A DNA stretch of 64,000 bases from Pseudorhodobacter sp. PARRP1 (GCA_002256245.1 NKIU01000001.1:1-64000), one strand, 5' to 3'; shown: positions 1-9,410, counted from the first letter of the stretch. Notes: a model not told the origin generated them from the letters alone. Translations and numbers: made by a program.

Positions 1-446
1 CTTTACCAGGTCATCGGTAGCGTAGCTTTCACCACATTCCCTGCTGGTCAGATATGCTGCGAGTATCGACGCCGATGCGCCCAAACCGCCCACATATCCC
101 TTCAACTATTCATCAATGTCAAAGAGCGCGGACACAAAACAAACAACACACCCGAACTTCGGGCGTCTTGCCTTGCTGTATCCAGATTTCGTTACGAGCG
201 TTTCATCTCGCTTCCCGTTCCATCCCGTCTGCATCACTGCGTCTGTTCGTCTTCGGTGAGGCGTTATCTAGGGAAAGGTTCCGTCGGCTGCAAGAGAAAA
301 AAACACATCCGCTTTCTTTTTTCTGTCACACTCAACGTTTACAGGGATTTGCCACCGCCGCCGCCCAAGCTTTCAGCGGCCGAAAAAGTGGCGCAGGCGA
401 CAGAACCGCTGAAAGTTGCGAATCTGCCGCCCTGATTCTGTCCTGA
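1..446. other. Gene-free left edge
   Basis: I see no supportable gene here. An open frame of about 130 codons runs rightward from 54, but its composition is low complexity and Arg/Ser/His-rich, it has no convincing ribosome binding site, and it resembles no family I know. The stretch is less GC-rich than the genes to its right and contains A-rich and T-rich tracts around 295-325. That would suit a promoter or leader region, but I cannot name a motif. The region ends at the stop codon of the leftward amidohydrolase gene. Confidence 0.5.
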
Positions 447-2117
447 TCAAGCGAATCCCGCCCCTTGATGGGTGATTTGCCCTGCCGAAATTGTCACAGC
501 GATTCCGGTTTTGCCCAGATCGTGCGACTCAATCGCCTCGATATCGCCATCGATCAACACAAGGTCAGCGGCCAGTCCCGCCACCAGCTTGCCGGTCACG
601 CCCTCCATATGCGCAGCCCAGGCCCCACCCGCCGTATAGGCGTAAAGCGCCTCCATCAGGCTGACCCGTTCGTCGGCTGCGCCGTCATAGGCCAACCGCG
701 TCATCGCGGCCTGAAGGCCCCGCATCACCGAAACATCCGTCACCGGCCAATCCGACGCGAAAGCCAAGGGCGCGCCCTGATCGGCGAGCGTCTTCCACAG
801 ATAGGCGTCCGGCCAGCGCGCGCGGTCAAACACCGTGTCCATCGTGGACATCGGGAAATCCATCGCCCCCGGCGGATGCGGCGGCTGCACAGATGCCGTG
901 ATCCCCAACGCCCCCAACCGGGGAATGTCGGCGCGGTCGATCAGTTCGATATGCTCGATGCGGTGGCGCATGTCGCGCAAACCGTTGGCCATACCCGCTG
1001 CCTCATAGCCATCAATCGTCGTGCGCACCGCGCCATCGCCAATCGCGTGCACCGCAATCTGCAAGCCGCGCCGATCAATCTCGGTGCAGATCGCCTTGAA
1101 ACGCTCGGGCTCGAACAAAGGCTCACCGCGTTCCGTGGTGCCGGGATAGTCGTTCAGCATGAACGCCGTGCGGCTATCGACCACGCCATCCATGAACATC
1201 TTCACAAAGCCCGACGACACCCAGTCATCAGCGTATTCCGCAGTCATGGCGGAAGCGCGTTCAAGTTCCGACAGCTCCATATGCGGCTTGAAGTGGAACG
1301 GCACCTTGACGCGCGCAGTCAGCCGCCCCTCGTCCTTCATCTCTTTAAGCAGTTGGCAGGTGTAGCGGTTGCCATCCATGTTCACCATGCTGGTGATGCC
1401 ATGTGCCGCACAATGCGCCAGCCCCGCCGCGATCTTGTCCTTATCCTTGGCGCGCACCGCAGCGCTTGGCCAAGGCTCCGGCTCGCCACCCGTCGCGATG
1501 CCCAGCTGCAAATGCGCCTCGCCGCCCAAGGCCAAAATCGGCCCAAACGCCTCAAACTCGCGCAATTCGCCCGAAGCCGTCCCGTCCGAGGCCATCACCA
1601 CCTCATGCCCATGCGGCATCGCAGCGCCATGCAGCAGGCCCGCGGCAGCCAAGGCGGCGGTATTGGCCCAAACCGTGTGGTGATCGGGTGACATCATCGC
1701 AATCGGGCGATCCGCGATCACCCGGTCCAGATCGTGGCGCGTCACAGGCGCATCCAGAATCTCGTATGACGCGCCCTGCGCCATCAACAGCGCATTGGCC
1801 GGATACTGCAAAGCATAAGCCTCAAACGCGGCCTTCAGCGCGTCAAAGCCATGCACGCCGCCAATCTGCAACTGCACAAGTTCATTGCCGCCCAACACCA
1901 GATGCAGATGGCTCTCGACAAATCCCGGCAACAGGCTGCGCCCACCGGCATCAATCACCCGTGTATCCGGCCCCACCAGCACAGCAATCTCCGCCGCCGT
2001 CCCCACCGCGACAATCTTGCCGCCCGCCACCGCAACCGCCTCGGCGCGCGGCTGCGCCTGATCCATCGTCAAGACCTTGGCATTGGTCACAATCATCTCA
2101 GCAATCATCTTGGTCAT
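447..2117 (-). CDS. YtcJ-like amidohydrolase (amidohydrolase_3 family)
   Basis: A 556-residue metal-dependent hydrolase of the amidohydrolase superfamily, most like the YtcJ group. The first 60 residues form the usual small beta domain. The metal-binding HxH motif is H70-L-H72 in the context ESHLHL, and later His residues lie in HAIGDGA and HRIEHIEL. An ASDWPV motif near residue 465 carries the conserved metal-site Asp of the family. No signal peptide is visible, so it is probably cytoplasmic. Substrates of YtcJ-like enzymes are poorly defined, typically amide or imine bonds of small molecules. It lies 50 bp downstream of an agmatinase-like gene on the same strand, so the two are probably co-transcribed and may act on related nitrogen compounds. 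The substrate is not shown by the sequence. Confidence 0.88.
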   Translation of the reverse strand: MTKMIAEMIVTNAKVLTMDQAQPRAEAVAVAGGKIVAVGTAAEIAVLVGPDTRVIDAGGRSLLPGFVESHLHLVLGGNELVQLQIGGVHGFDALKAAFEAYALQYPANALLMAQGASYEILDAPVTRHDLDRVIADRPIAMMSPDHHTVWANTAALAAAGLLHGAAMPHGHEVVMASDGTASGELREFEAFGPILALGGEAHLQLGIATGGEPEPWPSAAVRAKDKDKIAAGLAHCAAHGITSMVNMDGNRYTCQLLKEMKDEGRLTARVKVPFHFKPHMELSELERASAMTAEYADDWVSSGFVKMFMDGVVDSRTAFMLNDYPGTTERGEPLFEPERFKAICTEIDRRGLQIAVHAIGDGAVRTTIDGYEAAGMANGLRDMRHRIEHIELIDRADIPRLGALGITASVQPPHPPGAMDFPMSTMDTVFDRARWPDAYLWKTLADQGAPLAFASDWPVTDVSVMRGLQAAMTRLAYDGAADERVSLMEALYAYTAGGAWAAHMEGVTGKLVAGLAADLVLIDGDIEAIESHDLGKTGIAVTISAGQITHQGAGFA

Positions 2118-2167
2118 CCTCTCTGCTCAAATATCCCGGGGTGCGGGGCTGGCCACGCTCCCACCGT

Positions 2168-3151
2168 TCAGCCGCGCCGCGCTGCCACATTTTCAGCCAT
2201 CACACACAGCATCTCGAACATGATCGAGATCCCCAACCACGCCGTCCCACCACTGGCATCAAACGGCGGCGAGACTTCGACCAGATCGGCCCCCACAATA
2301 TTCACACCCTTCAACAGCCGCGCCACCTGCAATGCCTGCCACGAATTCGGCCCGCCCACCTCCGGCGTTCCGGTTCCGGGCGCAAAGGTCGGATCGACGA
2401 AATCAATGTCATAGGTGATGTAGGTATCACCCTGCCCCACAATATCGCGCGCCTCGGTCATCACATCTTCCACACCCCGCGCATGGAACTCGGCAATCGG
2501 GATGATGCGGATGCCATTGGCCGCCGCGAAATCCCAATCCTCGCGCCCGTAAGCCGTGCCGCGAATGCCGATCAGGCAATAGCGTTTGGGGTCAATCAGC
2601 CCCTCCTCGACCGCGCGACGGAACGGGGTGCCGTGATTGTAGCGGCTGGTGCCGAAATAGATGTCGTTCAGATCGGTGTGGCTGTCGAACTGGATCATCC
2701 CCACGGGGCGCTGCTTCGCCACCGCCCGCAAGATCGGCAGCGAACACAGATGATCGCCCCCCCCGGTCAGCGGCAACACCCCCGCCGCCACGACACGATC
2801 ATAAAACGCCTCCATCCGCGCAAGGCTATCCGACAAATCCGCCGGGTTTGGCGCCACATCGCCCAGATCGGCACAATTCGCCAACTCGAACGGCGCCACC
2901 CATGTCACGCCATTCATCGCCCGGATCATCGTGGACAGATCGCGCAACTGGCGCGGCCCATGGCGTGGCCCCGGCCGGTTCGTGGTGCCGCCATCCCAGG
3001 GTGCGCCGATCAGACCTATCTCAACCTCGCCAAAACGCGCATGGTCAAACGGCACATGCGGCAGCCGCATGAAGGTCGGTATCCCTGCGAATCGCGGAAG
3101 ATCGAAACCCGAGACCGGGGCGAAAAACTCATTCGTGTTGCGGAGTGTCAT
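2168..3151 (-). CDS. speB: Agmatinase-like ureohydrolase
   Basis: Arginase/agmatinase-family enzyme of 327 residues, expected to hydrolyse a guanidino compound to urea plus an amine. The manganese ligands are visible as GGGDH (His about 134), DSHTD (about 156-160) and DID (about 248-250). The C-terminal PGTGTPEVGG loop is also typical. A longer frame opens at 3196, but the methionine at 3151 matches the family N-terminus and has a purine-rich G tract upstream. The preceding codons run through the intergenic region. It is the first gene of a probable two-gene unit with the amidohydrolase at 447-2117. Agmatine is the default guess. Guanidinobutyrate or guanidinopropionate are equally possible, so the symbol is tentative. 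Confidence 0.85.
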   Translation of the reverse strand: MTLRNTNEFFAPVSGFDLPRFAGIPTFMRLPHVPFDHARFGEVEIGLIGAPWDGGTTNRPGPRHGPRQLRDLSTMIRAMNGVTWVAPFELANCADLGDVAPNPADLSDSLARMEAFYDRVVAAGVLPLTGGGDHLCSLPILRAVAKQRPVGMIQFDSHTDLNDIYFGTSRYNHGTPFRRAVEEGLIDPKRYCLIGIRGTAYGREDWDFAAANGIRIIPIAEFHARGVEDVMTEARDIVGQGDTYITYDIDFVDPTFAPGTGTPEVGGPNSWQALQVARLLKGVNIVGADLVEVSPPFDASGGTAWLGISIMFEMLCVMAENVAARRG

Positions 3152-3332
3152 ATACTGCCCCCCCCTTCGGGGCGATTCTTTCCCCCATATGATCAAATCC
3201 TTCGGCGCTTGTCAGCCGAACCACGACCCGCATCGCCGTTTCGCGACACCGTCGCCTCCTCAAAGGCTTGACCCGCAGCACGCCTTCGGTCCTTATCGGC
3301 GCAACACGCTCTTTTGCGCCCAAGGATTTCGC

Positions 3333-3710
3333 ATGTTTTCCAAGCCAGCCGACCCCGCTGCCCCGCCGACCCGCCCCACGAGCGGCAATATCAGCAGCAA
3401 CAACCGCTCTATCCTGTCGGCTGATCTGAAGATCACCGGTGACATCACGTCCACCGGCACCATCGAAGTGCTGGGCGAGGTTGAGGGCACGCTCTCGGCG
3501 CATGGGCTGTTGATCGGGGGCGAAGGCCGCGTTTCGGGGCAAGTCTCGGCCGAGACGGTCGAGGTCAAGGGCAAGCTTGATGGCCGCGTTGACAGCCAGA
3601 CCTTTACCCTGCGCGCTGCAGCGCAGGTGGCGGCTGACATCAGCTATACAACGCTGGTGATTGAAAGCGGTGCCCAGATCGAGGGTCGCTTCACCAAAGC
3701 CAAGGCCTGA
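3333..3710 (+). CDS. Bactofilin (polymer-forming cytoskeletal protein)
   Basis: A 125-residue bactofilin. A disordered, Pro/Ser/Thr-rich tail of about 30 residues precedes a right-handed beta-helix core (about 33-120) with the regular small-residue repeats of the family: ILSADLKITGDI, GTIEVLGEVEG, VEVKGKLDGRV. Bactofilins self-assemble without nucleotide into filaments that organise cell-wall enzymes, stalks or polarity factors. An in-frame ORF runs far upstream, antisense to the agmatinase gene, but homology begins at 3333, where AAGGATTT supplies a ribosome binding site. It is divergent from the agmatinase gene. No M23 peptidase gene, the common bactofilin partner, lies next to it. Confidence 0.92.
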   Translation: MFSKPADPAAPPTRPTSGNISSNNRSILSADLKITGDITSTGTIEVLGEVEGTLSAHGLLIGGEGRVSGQVSAETVEVKGKLDGRVDSQTFTLRAAAQVAADISYTTLVIESGAQIEGRFTKAKA

Positions 3711-3781
3711 GCCAAACTCAGGGCCTGATCGCCTGCCAATTTTAGCCGAAAGGCGCGCAAGCTTTGCGCGCCTTTTGCATG

Positions 3782-4201
3782 TCAACGGTTGGGTGGGATC
3801 GCATAGGTCAAGCTGGCCCGTGCCACCGGCTCTGCCATGCCTTGCGAAAACAGCATCACATCCCCCACCGCCAAACTGCGCCCCAACTTCAGCACCCGCG
3901 CCTCGGCCCGCATATCCACCCCGGCCTGCGGCTTGCGCATGAAATCAATGCTGCAATTCGTCGTTACCGCCAGCGCCACAGGGCCAATGCGCGATAGGAT
4001 CGCCAGATACATCGCCACATCAGCCAGCGCAAAAATCGTAGGGCCCGACACCGTGCCACCGGGGCGCAGATGCCGCTCGGCCACCCGCAAGCGCAGCGTC
4101 AGGCCATCGCCATCCGCCCGCTCCACCACAAAATCCGCAGCCACCTGAGCGAAATCACGCGCCAAAAACGCCTGCAACGCCGCCACGTCCATCACAATCA
4201 T
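3782..4201 (-). CDS. PaaI-like hotdog thioesterase
   Basis: A 139-residue single hotdog-fold protein of the PaaI/YigI acyl-CoA thioesterase group. The GGTVSGPTIFALADVAMY segment, about residues 48-65, is the central hotdog helix with the active-site Asp. The core strand TTNCSIDFMRKP follows. It probably hydrolyses short or aromatic acyl-CoA esters in the cytoplasm. It is divergent from an enoyl-CoA hydratase gene 54 bp away, which fits a shared acyl-CoA context. Its 3' end faces the bactofilin gene. The exact acyl substrate cannot be read from sequence. Confidence 0.85.
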   Translation of the reverse strand: MIVMDVAALQAFLARDFAQVAADFVVERADGDGLTLRLRVAERHLRPGGTVSGPTIFALADVAMYLAILSRIGPVALAVTTNCSIDFMRKPQAGVDMRAEARVLKLGRSLAVGDVMLFSQGMAEPVARASLTYAIPPNR

Positions 4202-4255
4202 GCTTTCCCCCTGCCCATGCCCCGCCTAGAGTTTCGCCAAAAGCCGGGGGATGCA

Positions 4256-5044
4256 ATGAGCAACGAGATCCTGTTACGCCAAGACGCAGGCGGCATCGCC
4301 ACGCTGACGCTGAACGCGCCCGCCTCGTTCAACGCGCTTTCCACCGCGATGCTGGTCGCCCTGCAGGGGGAAATCGCCCGCCTGCACAACGACACCAGCG
4401 TGCGCGTGGTGGTGCTGAAAGGCGCCGGCAAAGCCTTTTGCGCCGGACACGACCTGCGCGAGATGCAAGCGGCGCGCGCCGCCCCCGACCAAGGCCAAGC
4501 GGCGTTCACTGCGCTGTTCGCCCAATGTGCCGAGGTCATGCAGGCCCTGCAAACCCTGCCGCAACCGACGATTGCGCAGGTCCACGGCGTAGCCACCGCC
4601 GCAGGCTGCCAACTCGCCGCCTCTTGCGATATGATCACCGCACCAACGGGCACCCGTTTCGGCGTTAACGGCATCAACATCGGCCTGTTTTGCAGCACGC
4701 CGATGGTGGCGCTTACCCGCAAAATCCCGCCCGCCGTGGCCTTCGAGATGCTGGCCACCGGCGCCTTCATCGACGCTACCCGCGCCTATGAGATCGGGCT
4801 GATCAACCGCCTGACCACCCCCGAAAGCCTTGAGGCCGATACCCAAAGCCTCGCCGAAACCCTCGCCGCCAAGCTTCCTGCAGCCATGCAACTCGGTAAA
4901 GCAGCCTTCCGCGACACCCAAACGCTGGATACCGCCGAAGCCTACGCCCGCGCCTCGGCCACTATGGTGGAAAACATCCTGCTGCCCGATACTGATGAAG
5001 GCATCAGCGCCTTCTTGGAAAAGCGCAAACCAAACTGGGCATAG
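4256..5044 (+). CDS. Enoyl-CoA hydratase/isomerase family protein
   Basis: A 262-residue crotonase-fold protein. The oxyanion-hole segments are visible as GKAFCAGHDLREM (about 60-72) and the VHGVATAAGCQLAASCD helix (about 106-122). The C-terminal region ends in FLEKRKPNWA, typical of enoyl-CoA hydratases. It would hydrate trans-2-enoyl-CoA in fatty-acid or amino-acid breakdown, but crotonase paralogues differ widely in reaction. The start at 4256 is preceded by a G-rich stretch. A longer frame opening at 4070 is antisense to the thioesterase gene and is not credible. The gene after it is convergent, and the gap between holds a repeat. Confidence 0.88.
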   Translation: MSNEILLRQDAGGIATLTLNAPASFNALSTAMLVALQGEIARLHNDTSVRVVVLKGAGKAFCAGHDLREMQAARAAPDQGQAAFTALFAQCAEVMQALQTLPQPTIAQVHGVATAAGCQLAASCDMITAPTGTRFGVNGINIGLFCSTPMVALTRKIPPAVAFEMLATGAFIDATRAYEIGLINRLTTPESLEADTQSLAETLAAKLPAAMQLGKAAFRDTQTLDTAEAYARASATMVENILLPDTDEGISAFLEKRKPNWA

Positions 5045-5047
5045 GGT

Positions 5048-5225
5048 GAAACACAGGGCAGCGCCCGACCGCCGGGTGGGCGAGCCACAGTATTTCTAGG
5101 CGCTTTATGGTTCAACCAGTCCCCCAGACGTTCTAAGCGGGACAGTGCAGAAGCGCCCGCCCGAGGGGGCGGTCGGGCGCTGCCCGGCGGCGCTAAAGCG
5201 CCTTGATTCCGGGCGGGTTGTTTGC
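5048..5225 (-). repeat. Dispersed intergenic repeat, family B copy 1
   Basis: This gap matches the reverse complement of 9502-9740 over nearly its whole length. The best block, 5051-5109, differs from 9676-9734 at only about two positions. A second block, 5163-5216, matches 9505-9548. The copy near 9.6 kb carries about 75 extra bases between these blocks. The element is GC-rich, has internal inverted repeats and no ORF with coding character. Here it sits between two convergent genes. Confidence 0.85.
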
Positions 5226-5258
5226 CTGTGGGTTGTATTAAAGGAAGCAATCACAGCC

Positions 5259-6446
5259 TCAATCCGCCGCACGCCGCCGCAGCAACCCCACGCCAATCGC
5301 CAATCCACCCAAACCCAGCGCCAGACAGAACCCATAGATCAGCCCCGGCCCGCCCAGATGCAACAACCCCGCCCCCACCGAGGGTGCCGCAGCCGAGGCC
5401 AAAATCGGGGCCACTGCCACCGCCCCGGAAATCGTGCCAAAGCCGCGCCGCCCCAGAATATCGACGATCAGCATGGGCCGCAGGATCGACAGCAAACCCG
5501 CCCCCGCCCCCTGCAAGGCCGCAAAGCCGAAGATCAGCAGCGGCCACCAGCCCGCACTCAGCAGCGCCACACTTGCGCAAACCACGCCCACCAGCGACCA
5601 CACCGTTGCCCGCGCATTGCCAATCCGCGCGCCCTGAAACAACAACACCAAGCGCCCCAGAACCTGCGACGGACCAATACAGGCCGCAGCCAGCGTCGCC
5701 ATCCCTGCCCCTGCACCGCGATCGGCAAACAGCATCAGCACATAGGTCAGCAAGATGCCGTGGTTCAGCCAGATCATGCCAAACACCGCCGCAATCGCCC
5801 AGAACGCAGGCCGCCGCACGGCCTCGCGCAACACGCCGGGGGTTGCCTCGGCGGTGATGCCGCCTGCCCGCTCCATCCGGCGCAAGCTGCGCACCGCATG
5901 GGCGTTGATCGGCACCGCCAGCAGCATCAGCCCGGCAAAGGCAATCAGCGCGTTTGGCCCGCCCAAGGCGCGGCCCAGCATATCCCCGAGCGGAAACGCC
6001 AAAGTGCCTGCAAAGCCCGCAACCAGCGTCACCTTGGTGATCGCACCACGCGCCTCAGCCCCCAAGCGCCGGGTCAGAAACGCAAAGCAGGATTCATAAA
6101 GACAACAGGCCTGCGCGACGCCCAGCACCGCCCAGATCGCCCACCAGATCAGCGGCGCGCTCGCCAGCCCCAACCCGGCCACGCCAACCGCCGCAAGGAT
6201 CGGCGCATAGGTCAGCATCTCGCCACCCCAGCCACGATCCACCCAGCGCCCGGTAAAAGGGGTCAGCGCCGCCATCACCAGAAAGCCCAGCGTCGGCCCA
6301 AACGCCAGTTCCGCCACCGACCAACCCGTTGCCGCCTGCAAATCCGGAAGCAGCGCCGGAAAGGCATAATACACCCCGGCGTAGGTCAGCGTCTGCCCCA
6401 AGGCCAGCAGCCAAACCGCTGCCGCCTGGCTGGAAAACCAACTCAC
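5259..6446 (-). CDS. MFS transporter
   Basis: A 395-residue integral membrane protein with about 12 hydrophobic segments in two halves and the cytoplasmic loop GRWVDRG between helices 2 and 3, as in the major facilitator superfamily. It belongs to the broad group of uncharacterised MFS permeases; the substrate cannot be inferred. I chose the GTG start at 6446, which overlaps the TGA of the M32 carboxypeptidase gene in GTGA. The longer open frame upstream is antisense-like and not needed. Translational coupling to the peptidase, itself coupled to ctaA, suggests one transcript. A peptide or drug substrate is only a guess. Confidence 0.85.
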   Translation of the reverse strand: MSWFSSQAAAVWLLALGQTLTYAGVYYAFPALLPDLQAATGWSVAELAFGPTLGFLVMAALTPFTGRWVDRGWGGEMLTYAPILAAVGVAGLGLASAPLIWWAIWAVLGVAQACCLYESCFAFLTRRLGAEARGAITKVTLVAGFAGTLAFPLGDMLGRALGGPNALIAFAGLMLLAVPINAHAVRSLRRMERAGGITAEATPGVLREAVRRPAFWAIAAVFGMIWLNHGILLTYVLMLFADRGAGAGMATLAAACIGPSQVLGRLVLLFQGARIGNARATVWSLVGVVCASVALLSAGWWPLLIFGFAALQGAGAGLLSILRPMLIVDILGRRGFGTISGAVAVAPILASAAAPSVGAGLLHLGGPGLIYGFCLALGLGGLAIGVGLLRRRAAD

Positions 6447-7921
6447 AACCGATACAATTCCCCGAATTTCGCCTCGAGGTAATCCAGCAGCGGCCCTTCT
6501 GTCGGCGCGAACCCACAAGCATGGGCAATGGTGTCGCGCGGAGAACGCAAGCCGCCATGCCGCTGCACATTCTCGCGCAGCCAGCCCACAGCGCCCGAGG
6601 TATCGCCCTGCGCCAGTTGCGTATCCAGCCCCGGCACCGCCGCCCGCATCGCCTTGTTGAGACAACCGGCATAGACATTGCCCAAAGTGTAGGTCGGGAA
6701 ATAGCCAAACAGCCCCACCGACCAATGCACATCCTGCAACACGCCATGGCTGGGCTTGTCCACCACCTGCCCGAAATCGGCGAGGAAGCGGTCGTTCCAC
6801 GCGGCCTCCAGATCCTCCACCGCCAGATCACCGCGGATCAGCGCGCGTTCCAGATCAAACCGCATCATGATGTGCAGGTTATAGTGGACCTCATCGGCCT
6901 CGGTGCGGATGAAGCCGGCATGCACACGGTTTACCGCCCGGTAAAACGCCTCTGGCCCGTCCACATTCAACGGCCCAAAGCGTTCAACCATCTGGCCATA
7001 AATCCATCCGGTCATCGCCCGCCCGCGCCCGATCTGGTTCTCGTAAATCCGGCTTTGGCTTTCATGCACCCCCATCGACACACCATGCCCCAGCGGAGTC
7101 ATGCCGTAGTCGGGGTCAATCGCCAGTTCATAGCTGGAGTGGCCAACCTCGTGGATCGTCGAATACAGGCAGTTGAACGGATCGCTTTCGACCACGCGCG
7201 TGGTGATCCGGCTGTCATCACCGCCACCGGACGAGAACGGATGCACCGCCAGATCAATCCGCCCGCGGGTGAAATCATAGCCGAACGCCGTCGCCACATC
7301 GCGCGCCAGCCGCAACTGCGCGTCTTGCGCGAAATGCCCCGACAGGCCTGCCGGGGGCGTCGCCGCCAGCACCGCCGCGCGCAACGCCACCAGCCGAGGC
7401 CGCATCCGGTCAAACATGCCGCCCAAAGTCTCGGCGCTCGCCCCCGGCTCGTAATCGTCAATCAGCGCGTCATAAAGATCGCCGCCCTCGGCCAAAGCCG
7501 CAGCTTCCTGCCGCTTCAGCGCGATGACTTCCCGCAATGTCGGGAGGAAATCGGCAACCTTCTCAGCCGCGCGCGCCCGCGCCCAGATCCCCTGCGAGAC
7601 GCTGGTCACCCGCGCCAGTTCCTGCGCGAGATCCCCCGGCACCTTGACCGCGCGCTTATAGGCGCGGTCAATCTGATAAAGCTGTGCTGCCGCCGCATCA
7701 TCCACAGCCTCGGCATCCGCCAACCATTGCGCGATCTGCGGATGGCTGCGGCGCGCGTGCAACACGCCCTCGATCGCCGCCATCTCAACCCCACGCTGAT
7801 CGGCAGCGCCTTGCGGCATCATGGTTTCCTGATCCCAGCCGGTGCGCTCGGCAATCTTGCCCAAGGCTTCTGTGTCGCGCTGATAGGCCATCAGCTCTGC
7901 ATAGGCTTGATTGTTCTTCAC
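6443..7921 (-). CDS. M32 family metallocarboxypeptidase
   Basis: A 492-residue zinc carboxypeptidase of the thermostable carboxypeptidase 1 (M32) family, length as expected. The zinc motif HEVGH is at about 257-261. The family signatures DPFN (about 247-250), HESQSR (about 285-290) and ENQIGRG follow. It removes C-terminal residues from peptides in the cytoplasm, with broad specificity in characterised members. The GTG start at 7921 overlaps the ctaA stop as GTGA and leads directly into the conserved N-terminus. It is the middle gene of a coupled row, ctaA then this gene then the MFS permease. Confidence 0.93.
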   Translation of the reverse strand: MKNNQAYAELMAYQRDTEALGKIAERTGWDQETMMPQGAADQRGVEMAAIEGVLHARRSHPQIAQWLADAEAVDDAAAAQLYQIDRAYKRAVKVPGDLAQELARVTSVSQGIWARARAAEKVADFLPTLREVIALKRQEAAALAEGGDLYDALIDDYEPGASAETLGGMFDRMRPRLVALRAAVLAATPPAGLSGHFAQDAQLRLARDVATAFGYDFTRGRIDLAVHPFSSGGGDDSRITTRVVESDPFNCLYSTIHEVGHSSYELAIDPDYGMTPLGHGVSMGVHESQSRIYENQIGRGRAMTGWIYGQMVERFGPLNVDGPEAFYRAVNRVHAGFIRTEADEVHYNLHIMMRFDLERALIRGDLAVEDLEAAWNDRFLADFGQVVDKPSHGVLQDVHWSVGLFGYFPTYTLGNVYAGCLNKAMRAAVPGLDTQLAQGDTSGAVGWLRENVQRHGGLRSPRDTIAHACGFAPTEGPLLDYLEAKFGELYRL

Positions 7922-9087
7922 GCCGTTCCCTCCCGGATCGAACCCGCCACCGGATACATCGACAAATGCCGCGCCCGGATGATCAGCACCCACAGCACCA
8001 CCGCACCGACCTGATGGGTGATCGCGACATGCGGCTGTGCCGCCGTCAATGCCGTGTAAATCCCCAAGGCCACCTGCGCGAGCAGCATCAGCATCACCGC
8101 ATGAAACGCCCGCCGCGTCGCAAAATTGCCCGAGGCGCGGCCGCGCAGCCAGACCAGAACGCCGTAGGCAAACAGCCCGTAGCCCCACATGCGGTGGATG
8201 AACTGCACCAGACCGGGGTTCTCAAAGAACGCATGCCAGAGGGGCAAGCTGCCGCCCGCGCCATCGGGGACATAGAACGCATCGGCCGGGAAAAACTGCC
8301 CGTTCATATCGGGCCATGTTGGAAACGCGCGGCCTGCGTCGATGCCTGCGACCAGCGCGCCCAGCAAAATCTGGATGAACGCCAGATGCATGAGGCCCGT
8401 GGCCTTGACCACCAGCTTACGCTCTCCGGCGCGCCGGGCCACCAGCAGATCGGTTTCCGTCCGCCCCAGCAGCAGCGCATACCAGGTGATCAGGCCGAGG
8501 ATGATGAAGGCGAGGCCCAGATGCGTCGCAAGCCGGTAAGAGGCCACATCCACCATCGCCCCGGTCAGGCCAGAGGATACCATCCACCAGCCGATCGCGC
8601 CCTGAAGCCCGCCCAAAGCGCCGATTGCCAGCAGCCGCTTGGTCCAGCGCGGCGGGATTTGGCGTGTCAGCCAGAACCCGACGAACCCAACCGCCCAGAC
8701 CAGCCCGATCACCCGGCCAAGCTGACGGTGCCCCCATTCCCACCAGAAGATCGACTTGAACTGATCCAAGGTCATGGCCGAATTTTGCAGCATGAATTCG
8801 GGGCTGGCTTGATATTTTGCAAACTCCGCCGCCCAATCGGCGGCATTCAGCGGCGGGATCGCCCCCGTCACCGGCTTCCATTCGGTGATCGAAAGGCCCG
8901 AGTCGGTCAGCCGGGTCAGGCCGCCCACCGCGATCATCAACGCCACCAGCGCAAAGATCACCAGCAGCCAAGCCCGCACCCCCCGCCGCGCGCCCTTGCC
9001 GCGCCCGTCAATCAATCCGCCCTGTTTGGCCGCCACCGCTGGCCCGCCGGAGCCTACTTCCTCAAAAATGCTGCGCTTGGTGGCCAT
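7918..9087 (-). CDS. ctaA: Heme A synthase (COX15/CtaA)
   Basis: A 389-residue, eight-helix membrane protein that oxidises heme O to heme A for aa3-type cytochrome oxidase. The alphaproteobacterial signature GGLTRLTDSGLSITEW is at about 54-69. Helix-borne heme-ligand His residues occur in WEWGHRQLGR, ATHLGLA and HRMWGYG. Its presence implies a heme-copper aa3 oxidase in addition to the bd oxidase encoded at 53-56 kb. The gene heads a coupled row with the M32 peptidase and MFS genes. The 0.74 kb upstream holds repeats of families A and B. Confidence 0.95.
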   Translation of the reverse strand: MATKRSIFEEVGSGGPAVAAKQGGLIDGRGKGARRGVRAWLLVIFALVALMIAVGGLTRLTDSGLSITEWKPVTGAIPPLNAADWAAEFAKYQASPEFMLQNSAMTLDQFKSIFWWEWGHRQLGRVIGLVWAVGFVGFWLTRQIPPRWTKRLLAIGALGGLQGAIGWWMVSSGLTGAMVDVASYRLATHLGLAFIILGLITWYALLLGRTETDLLVARRAGERKLVVKATGLMHLAFIQILLGALVAGIDAGRAFPTWPDMNGQFFPADAFYVPDGAGGSLPLWHAFFENPGLVQFIHRMWGYGLFAYGVLVWLRGRASGNFATRRAFHAVMLMLLAQVALGIYTALTAAQPHVAITHQVGAVVLWVLIIRARHLSMYPVAGSIREGTA

Positions 9088-9210
9088 GCCGAACCCCTTG
9101 GTTGCTTGGCGCAGACACTAGGCCGCCACCAAAGCCGCTTCAAGGGCTGGACGGGTGGCGAGATGCCGCAAACCGTCACGGCGTTGTGAGCGCGACTCGC
9201 CGCCCGCCCT

Positions 9211-9410
9211 GGGTGGATCAGGAAACGCAATGCGTTTCCCCGCCCATGCGACCCGCATCCGCCAAACCCGGCGATGCCCCCCCCAACAAAGGCCAGTGCC
9301 TGCCCCGGCGGGCGAGAAGCGCCCGCCATTGGCGGGGCGGGCGCTGGCCGGTGGCATAGGGCCACCGGCTGGAGCAGGGATGCGGCGCGCGTGGCAAAGG
9401 CGATGGTCTT
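9211..9410 (+). repeat. Dispersed intergenic repeat, family A copy 1
   Basis: This segment shares an ordered set of blocks with 61221-61423 and 61695-61895: a CAGGAAACGCA-type start, GCGTTTCCCCGCCC, a GGCGGGCGAGAAGCGCCCGCC hairpin core near 9318, GGGCGCTGGCC, and an end at GTGGCAAAGGCGATGG. It is the most diverged of the three copies. It has no coding character. It lies upstream of ctaA, about 90 bp before family B copy 2. Confidence 0.75.

Noticed and set aside
54-446. A 130-codon rightward ORF at the left edge
   Set aside because: Low-complexity composition, no ribosome binding site and no family resemblance; likely chance.
465-3271. Long rightward ORFs of 408 and 622 codons over the amidohydrolase and agmatinase genes
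   Set aside because: Antisense shadows of strong genes, very rich in Arg/Pro/His as expected from high-GC third positions.
5145-6482. A 445-codon rightward ORF over the MFS gene
   Set aside because: Arg/Gln/Pro-rich antisense shadow; the leftward frame has clear membrane helices.
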